A DNA stretch of 64,000 bases from Pseudomonas triticifolii (GTDB lineage Bacteria > Pseudomonadota > Gammaproteobacteria > Pseudomonadales > Pseudomonadaceae). The position numbers were made by a program, and so were the translations under genes. Below are positions 60,720 to 64,000 of this stretch, one piece after another. A model generated the notes under the pieces. It searched no databases. It saw only the letters and a program-made list of their open reading frames with translations, and had not been told where the DNA came from. The stretch's first letter is position 1; every line of letters begins with the position of its first letter. The stretch covers positions 1-64,000 of the forward strand of contig NZ_JACONV010000023.1 of assembly GCF_014358015.1 (NCBI RefSeq). Direction: 5' to 3'.

Positions 60720-60786
60720 TTGCCGCCAGGCGACAACTTGTTACAGCGCAAAACCGTGTTGTTTCAAGGTTTTCGGCAATGCGACA
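60720..60786 (-). promoter_or_regulatory. Two ArgR half-sites upstream of aruC
   Basis: On the minus strand TGTCGC followed by 8 bases and AA occurs twice: 60735 to 60720 and 60786 to 60771. Both match the Pseudomonas ArgR half-site TGTCGC-N8-AA exactly. They lie 80-145 bp upstream of the aruC start, consistent with ArgR activation. They are 51 bp apart, not a standard adjacent pair. Confidence 0.65.
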
Positions 60787-60924
60787 TATTGCGTCACAAA
60801 GGCGCAGTTTAAACGCATTGCAGGCGAGTGTCTGGCCCGGCGCTGTTTCGATGCGGACACAATTCACAGCCCTGTGGGAAGCCACATCACGTCTTCGGCG
60901 TAGCGCTGTCGCGCGGCAAACTTC

Positions 60925-61029
60925 GTGGGAGCGGACTTGTCCGCGAAAAGGCCAGTACATTCGACGAAGATTCAGCGACTGAAGTGCAGTATTCGCGAAC
61001 AAACGGAACGCCGCCCGGCCCGCTCCCAC
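60925..61029. repeat. Paired inverted REP element (BIME-like), type A
   Basis: The left arm is GTGGGAGCGGACTTGTCCGC. The spacer contains GAAGATTCAGCGACTGAAG. The right arm, inverted, starts ATTCGCGAACAAACGGAACG and ends CCCGCTCCCAC. It lies between argR (minus) and aruC (minus). Confidence 0.85.
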
Positions 61030-61106
61030 AATCCGGTGCTTGATGCGCTACAGCGCTCCTCCAACAGAAAACACTGCGTCCTCAGCAGGTTATGCCTCTT
61101 GAACGC

Positions 61107-62096
61107 TCAGCCGCGCTCGGCCGGAACCGGAGAAAGCTCGAACGGGCTGCTGCTGCGTCGCTGATTGCGGTCTTCACGCGGCGTGGCGCCGAAGAAGTTG
61201 CGGTAGGCGCTGGAGAAGTGCGGCCCCGAGGAGAAGCCACAGGACAGGCCGATCTGGATGATCGACTTGCTGGTCTGCATCAGCATCTGGCGCGCCTTGT
61301 TCAGGCGCAACTCCAGGTAGTACTGGCTGGGCACACGGTTGAGGTACTGCTTGAAGATGCGCTCCAATTGCCGACGCGACACGCACACGTGCTGAGCGAT
61401 TTCGTCGGTGGTCAGTGGCTCTTCAATATTGGCCTCCATCAGCAGCACCGCCTGGGTGAGCTTCGGATGGCTGGAACCCAGGCGATTCTGCAGCGGGATG
61501 CGCTGACGCTCACCGCCCTCGCGAATACGCTCGACCACCAGTTCCTCGGAAACCGCACCCGCCAGTTCCGCACCGTGGTCACGGGACAACACCGCCAGCA
61601 ACAGGTCGAGCACCGACATACCGCCACAGGCCGTCAGGCGGTCGCGGTCCCAATCGAACAAATGGCTGGTGGCGATCACTTTCGGGAAGCGCTCGCTGAA
61701 ATCATCCTGCCAGCGCCAGTGTACGGCGGCGCGATAACCATCGAGCAGCCCGAGCTGTGCCAACGGGTAGACGCCTGCCGACAGGCCACCAATCGCGCAA
61801 CCGGCACGGACCAATTGCTTGAGCGCGCTGCCCAGCACGGATGCAACCGGCGCGGGTGGCTCATCGGCCAGCAGAAACAGCTTGTGCAAACCGTCCAGAC
61901 GCCCGGCCCACGGCTCGCCCGGCAGCTGCCAGCCATCAGTGCCAGCAGGCTCCGCGGGCTCGGCCTGCAAAAACGACAGCTCGTAGACCACTTCCGGGTG
62001 CACGCGCTGAGCCACGCGCAAGGCTTCCTCGGCGAGCGCCAGGGTCAGGGCTTTGGTGCCAGGCCAGACAAGGAAACCTATTCGATGGGCAGTCAT
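61107..62096 (-). CDS. argR: Arginine-responsive AraC-family regulator ArgR
   Basis: A 329-residue protein, the length of P. aeruginosa ArgR, beginning MTAHRIGFLVWPGTKALTLA. A class I glutamine-amidotransferase-like domain (about 5-190) precedes a C-terminal AraC HTH pair (about 215-315: EEPLTTDEIAQHVCVSRRQLE, IIQIGLSCGFSSGPHFSSAY). It activates arginine catabolism and uptake and represses biosynthesis. It follows aotP but a terminator intervenes. Confidence 0.97.
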   Translation of the reverse strand: MTAHRIGFLVWPGTKALTLALAEEALRVAQRVHPEVVYELSFLQAEPAEPAGTDGWQLPGEPWAGRLDGLHKLFLLADEPPAPVASVLGSALKQLVRAGCAIGGLSAGVYPLAQLGLLDGYRAAVHWRWQDDFSERFPKVIATSHLFDWDRDRLTACGGMSVLDLLLAVLSRDHGAELAGAVSEELVVERIREGGERQRIPLQNRLGSSHPKLTQAVLLMEANIEEPLTTDEIAQHVCVSRRQLERIFKQYLNRVPSQYYLELRLNKARQMLMQTSKSIIQIGLSCGFSSGPHFSSAYRNFFGATPREDRNQRRSSSPFELSPVPAERG

Positions 62097-62201
62097 TGGG
62101 ACATCCGATACGTATCGCCGCAAAAGCCAAGCCCATGAGCAGGCTTGATCTAAAATCTCCAGGTCATGTCGCGTGTCGCGCAGCATGCCCTGTTCTATTG
62201 C

Positions 62202-62226
62202 AAAAAGGCATCGCCGGGGCGATGCC
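62202..62226 (-). terminator. Terminator after aotP
   Basis: On the minus strand GGCATCG / CGATGCC forms a 7-bp or longer GC-rich stem closed by a short loop, followed by TTTTTG. It lies 6 bp past the aotP stop and upstream of argR, so argR should depend partly on its own promoter or on readthrough. Confidence 0.8.
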
Positions 62227-62231
62227 GCTCA

Positions 62232-62996
62232 TCACTTTAGGCTACCCGACAAAAACTGCTGCAGGCGCTCGGTCTGCGGGTTGGCCAGCACATCACGCGG
62301 ATCGCCTCGCTCCAGCACCACGCCCTGATGCAGAAACACCAGTTGATTGGAGACTTCGCGGGCAAAGCCCATTTCATGGGTCACCACGACCATGGTCCGC
62401 CCTTCCTGAGCCAGACCCTGCATGACCTTGAGCACGTCGCCGACCAGCTCCGGGTCGAGCGCCGACGTGGGCTCGTCGAACAGCATCACTTCAGGCTCCA
62501 TGGCCAGTGCACGGGCAATCGCCACGCGCTGCTGCTCACCACCGGACATATGCCCCGGGTAGGCATCCTTGCGGTGCCCGACACCCACTTTGGCCAGGTA
62601 ATACTCAGCCTTTTCCAAGGCCTCTTTCTTCGGAACGCCCAGCACATGCACGGGCGCTTCGATGATGTTCTGCAACGCGGTCATGTGCGACCACAGATTG
62701 AAGTGCTGGAACACCATGGACAGGCGCGAGCGCATGCGTTGCAGCTGCTTGCCGTCCGCCGCTTTCAGACCGCCGTCCTTGTTCGGGACCAGCTTGAGTT
62801 CTTCACCATTGAGCAGGATCTTGCCCGCATGAGGCTGCTCAAGCAGGTTGATGCAACGCAGGAACGTGCTTTTGCCCGAGCCGCTGGAGCCGATGATGCT
62901 GATCACATCGCCCGCTTTGGCGGTCAGGGACACGCCCTTGATCACTTCATGGCTGCCATAGCGCTTGTGCAGGTCCTGGACTTCCAGTTTGTTCAT
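62232..62996 (-). CDS. aotP: Arginine/ornithine ABC transporter ATP-binding protein
   Basis: A 254-residue HisP-type ATPase: Walker A GSSGSGKS (36-43), signature MSGGEQQRVAIARALA, Walker B VMLFDEPTSALD. It energises arginine uptake with AotJ, AotQ and AotM. ATG 62996 (MNKLEVQDLHKRYG) is chosen over the open frame to 63173, which overlaps the upstream gene. Confidence 0.96.
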   Translation of the reverse strand: MNKLEVQDLHKRYGSHEVIKGVSLTAKAGDVISIIGSSGSGKSTFLRCINLLEQPHAGKILLNGEELKLVPNKDGGLKAADGKQLQRMRSRLSMVFQHFNLWSHMTALQNIIEAPVHVLGVPKKEALEKAEYYLAKVGVGHRKDAYPGHMSGGEQQRVAIARALAMEPEVMLFDEPTSALDPELVGDVLKVMQGLAQEGRTMVVVTHEMGFAREVSNQLVFLHQGVVLERGDPRDVLANPQTERLQQFLSGSLK

Positions 62997-63018
62997 GCTT
63001 TGGTTTCTCACAGAACGA

Positions 63019-64000
63019 TCAATCACTGAGCAGGCGTCCCTGACGCAGCGCCGTGCGCCCCGCCACTTTAGCCAGCCAGAAACCGGGTTGAGCGTAGCGA
63101 AGCCGCTCGATGGCAAACAGCACACCGGCAGTCTTCGCGCAAATAGTGCTGACCTGGTCGGACAGCGGATCAATGACCTCGAACAGTGGCTCGCCGGGCT
63201 CGACCCACACGCCAGGGGCGCGCAGAAAGGTCACTACGCCGGGGTGCGGCGCGTACAGCAATTCGGTACCTTCGAACGGCATGCCTTCGCAGGCTTCGTG
63301 CGCAGGCTGCGGCCAGTCGCCGCTGATGAAACCCTGCTCGGCCAGAAACGCCAGAATGCCCTCGGCATGTGCCTGGGCCTCAGGCCTGCCGGTATCGGCC
63401 TGACCGCCCAGCTCAAGCGTTGTTGCCAGACAAGCCAGCGGAATCTGCGCCTGCGGGAAGATCCGTGACAAACGCAACCACGGCAGCGAGCACGCTTCGT
63501 CGAACGAACTGCCGCCTGAATCCTCAGCCAGCAACGCGACCTTGACGTTCAGGTGCGCCGACAACGAACGCCACTGCGGCCAGTGCTGCGGCAAGGCGTA
63601 CATATGCAGCGCCGCATCGGCGTCGCAGTGCAGATCCAGCACCACATCGGCAACGCAGGCGTGCTTGAGCAGAATCCGCTGCATACCTTGCAGCTCACAC
63701 TGCGGTGCCGGCAGACGCTCCAGCGCAGTGGCCATCGCCTGCCGAATCAATTGAGTGTTGGCGCGCGAATCGTCGCCCAGTTGCCCTTCCAGCAATTGGG
63801 CAACCGGTTCGCTCAATTCGGTGAAATCGCGGTTGAAGTTCTTGCCACTGCCGAATTCGAACCGCCCCTGATGCGCACCCTGCAAGAGTTGGCCGAGGCC
63901 CAGCGGATTGGCGACCGGCACCAGTTCGATGACGCCCTTGAGCGCACCTTGCTGCTCAAGCTCGGCGAGGCGTTTTTTCAGCTCCCACGCGGCGCGCATG
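63019..64000 (-). CDS. aotO: AstE/aspartoacylase-family protein AotO (5' end beyond window)
   Basis: At least 326 residues of a zinc-carboxypeptidase-like family protein are present; the frame runs off the right edge of the window, so the start and the first zinc ligands are missing. VVLDLHCDADAALHMY and ELGGQADTGRPEAQAHAEG match family motifs. In P. aeruginosa aotO lies between aotM and aotP, just as here. Its job in arginine transport is not established. It lies 22 bp before aotP. Confidence 0.9.
   Translation of the reverse strand, partial: MRAAWELKKRLAELEQQGALKGVIELVPVANPLGLGQLLQGAHQGRFEFGSGKNFNRDFTELSEPVAQLLEGQLGDDSRANTQLIRQAMATALERLPAPQCELQGMQRILLKHACVADVVLDLHCDADAALHMYALPQHWPQWRSLSAHLNVKVALLAEDSGGSSFDEACSLPWLRLSRIFPQAQIPLACLATTLELGGQADTGRPEAQAHAEGILAFLAEQGFISGDWPQPAHEACEGMPFEGTELLYAPHPGVVTFLRAPGVWVEPGEPLFEVIDPLSDQVSTICAKTAGVLFAIERLRYAQPGFWLAKVAGRTALRQGRLLSD

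Larger units (their letters stand above)
60642..61106. other. Intergenic region: aruC control region and REP element
   Basis: A 465-bp gap between aruC and the end of argR. It contains ArgR-like half-sites (60720-60735, 60771-60786), a paired REP element (60925-61029), and the 3' untranslated end of the argR transcript. No gene is supported. Confidence 0.7.

Noticed and set aside
59289..60812. 507-codon open frame antisense to aruC
   Set aside because: Same mirror effect; aruC on the other strand is clear and the antisense product resembles no family.
62166..62180. Two TGTCGCG repeats upstream of argR as an ArgR operator
   Set aside because: They are only 7 bp apart and lack the AA at the required distance, so they do not fit the ArgR half-site.
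1..64000. CRISPR array, prophage, integron, tRNA or large rRNA
   Set aside because: No regularly spaced direct repeats, phage-type genes, integrase or tRNA-like cloverleaf were seen; the repeats present are REP elements.

Overview
The window is a stretch of GC-rich chromosome from a Pseudomonas, most likely the P. syringae group. The main evidence is the arginine block (aotO-aotP-argR, then aruC-aruF-aruG-aruD-aruB-small ORF-aruE), whose order matches the known Pseudomonas layout. Supporting signs are the ccmABCDEFGHI cluster, the dnaX/ybaB/recR genes, smc-zipA-ligA, a 4.5S RNA gene and many Pseudomonas-type REP sequences. No phage, integrase, transposase, CRISPR array, tRNA or 16S/23S rRNA was seen. 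The species call is an inference from gene order and repeats.

Layout. 0-5 kb: a Tat-exported molybdenum oxidoreductase, a cytochrome b561 and a small periplasmic protein, divergent from a heavy-metal type two-component system with a CusR-like palindrome between them, then a PL7 alginate lyase. 5.6-10.8 kb: a MarR regulator and a four-gene FUSC/DUF1656/HlyD/NodT efflux operon. 11-13 kb: a voltage-gated K+ channel and a sulfate-binding protein. 13-20.4 kb: the cytochrome c maturation operon on the minus strand, including a 58-residue ccmD, with a lipoprotein gene at its end. 20.6-22.6 kb: an orphan FliK-like/FlhB-tail-like pair. 22.7-32.3 kb: recR, ybaB and dnaX, separated by a 5.5 kb cassette (LysR, DSD1-type PLP enzyme, RidA, double GNAT, aldehyde dehydrogenase). 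32.5-38 kb: a Tat-exported phosphoesterase, an MscS channel, the 4.5S RNA gene, a GNAT enzyme and a zinc metallopeptidase. 38-46 kb: ligA, zipA, smc and a GntR regulator. 46-52.5 kb: xdhA-xdhB-xdhC-guaD for purine breakdown. 52.6-64 kb: a small unknown ORF and the arginine uptake and AST catabolism genes.

Functional links. The aot transporter imports arginine, ArgR senses or signals it, and AruCFGDBE degrade it by the succinyltransferase route; two exact ArgR half-sites lie upstream of aruC. XdhABC and GuaD turn guanine and hypoxanthine into xanthine and urate, and the GntR gene next to them is the likely regulator. The Ccm proteins mature c-type cytochromes. The left-end redox module resembles in layout the E. 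coli hprRS/msrPQ locus, but with different electron-transfer and accessory partners.

Seven paired inverted REP elements of about 100 bp, plus smaller single REPs, lie in the intergenic gaps. They account for most otherwise empty stretches, apart from the AT-rich gap at about 5.2-5.7 kb.
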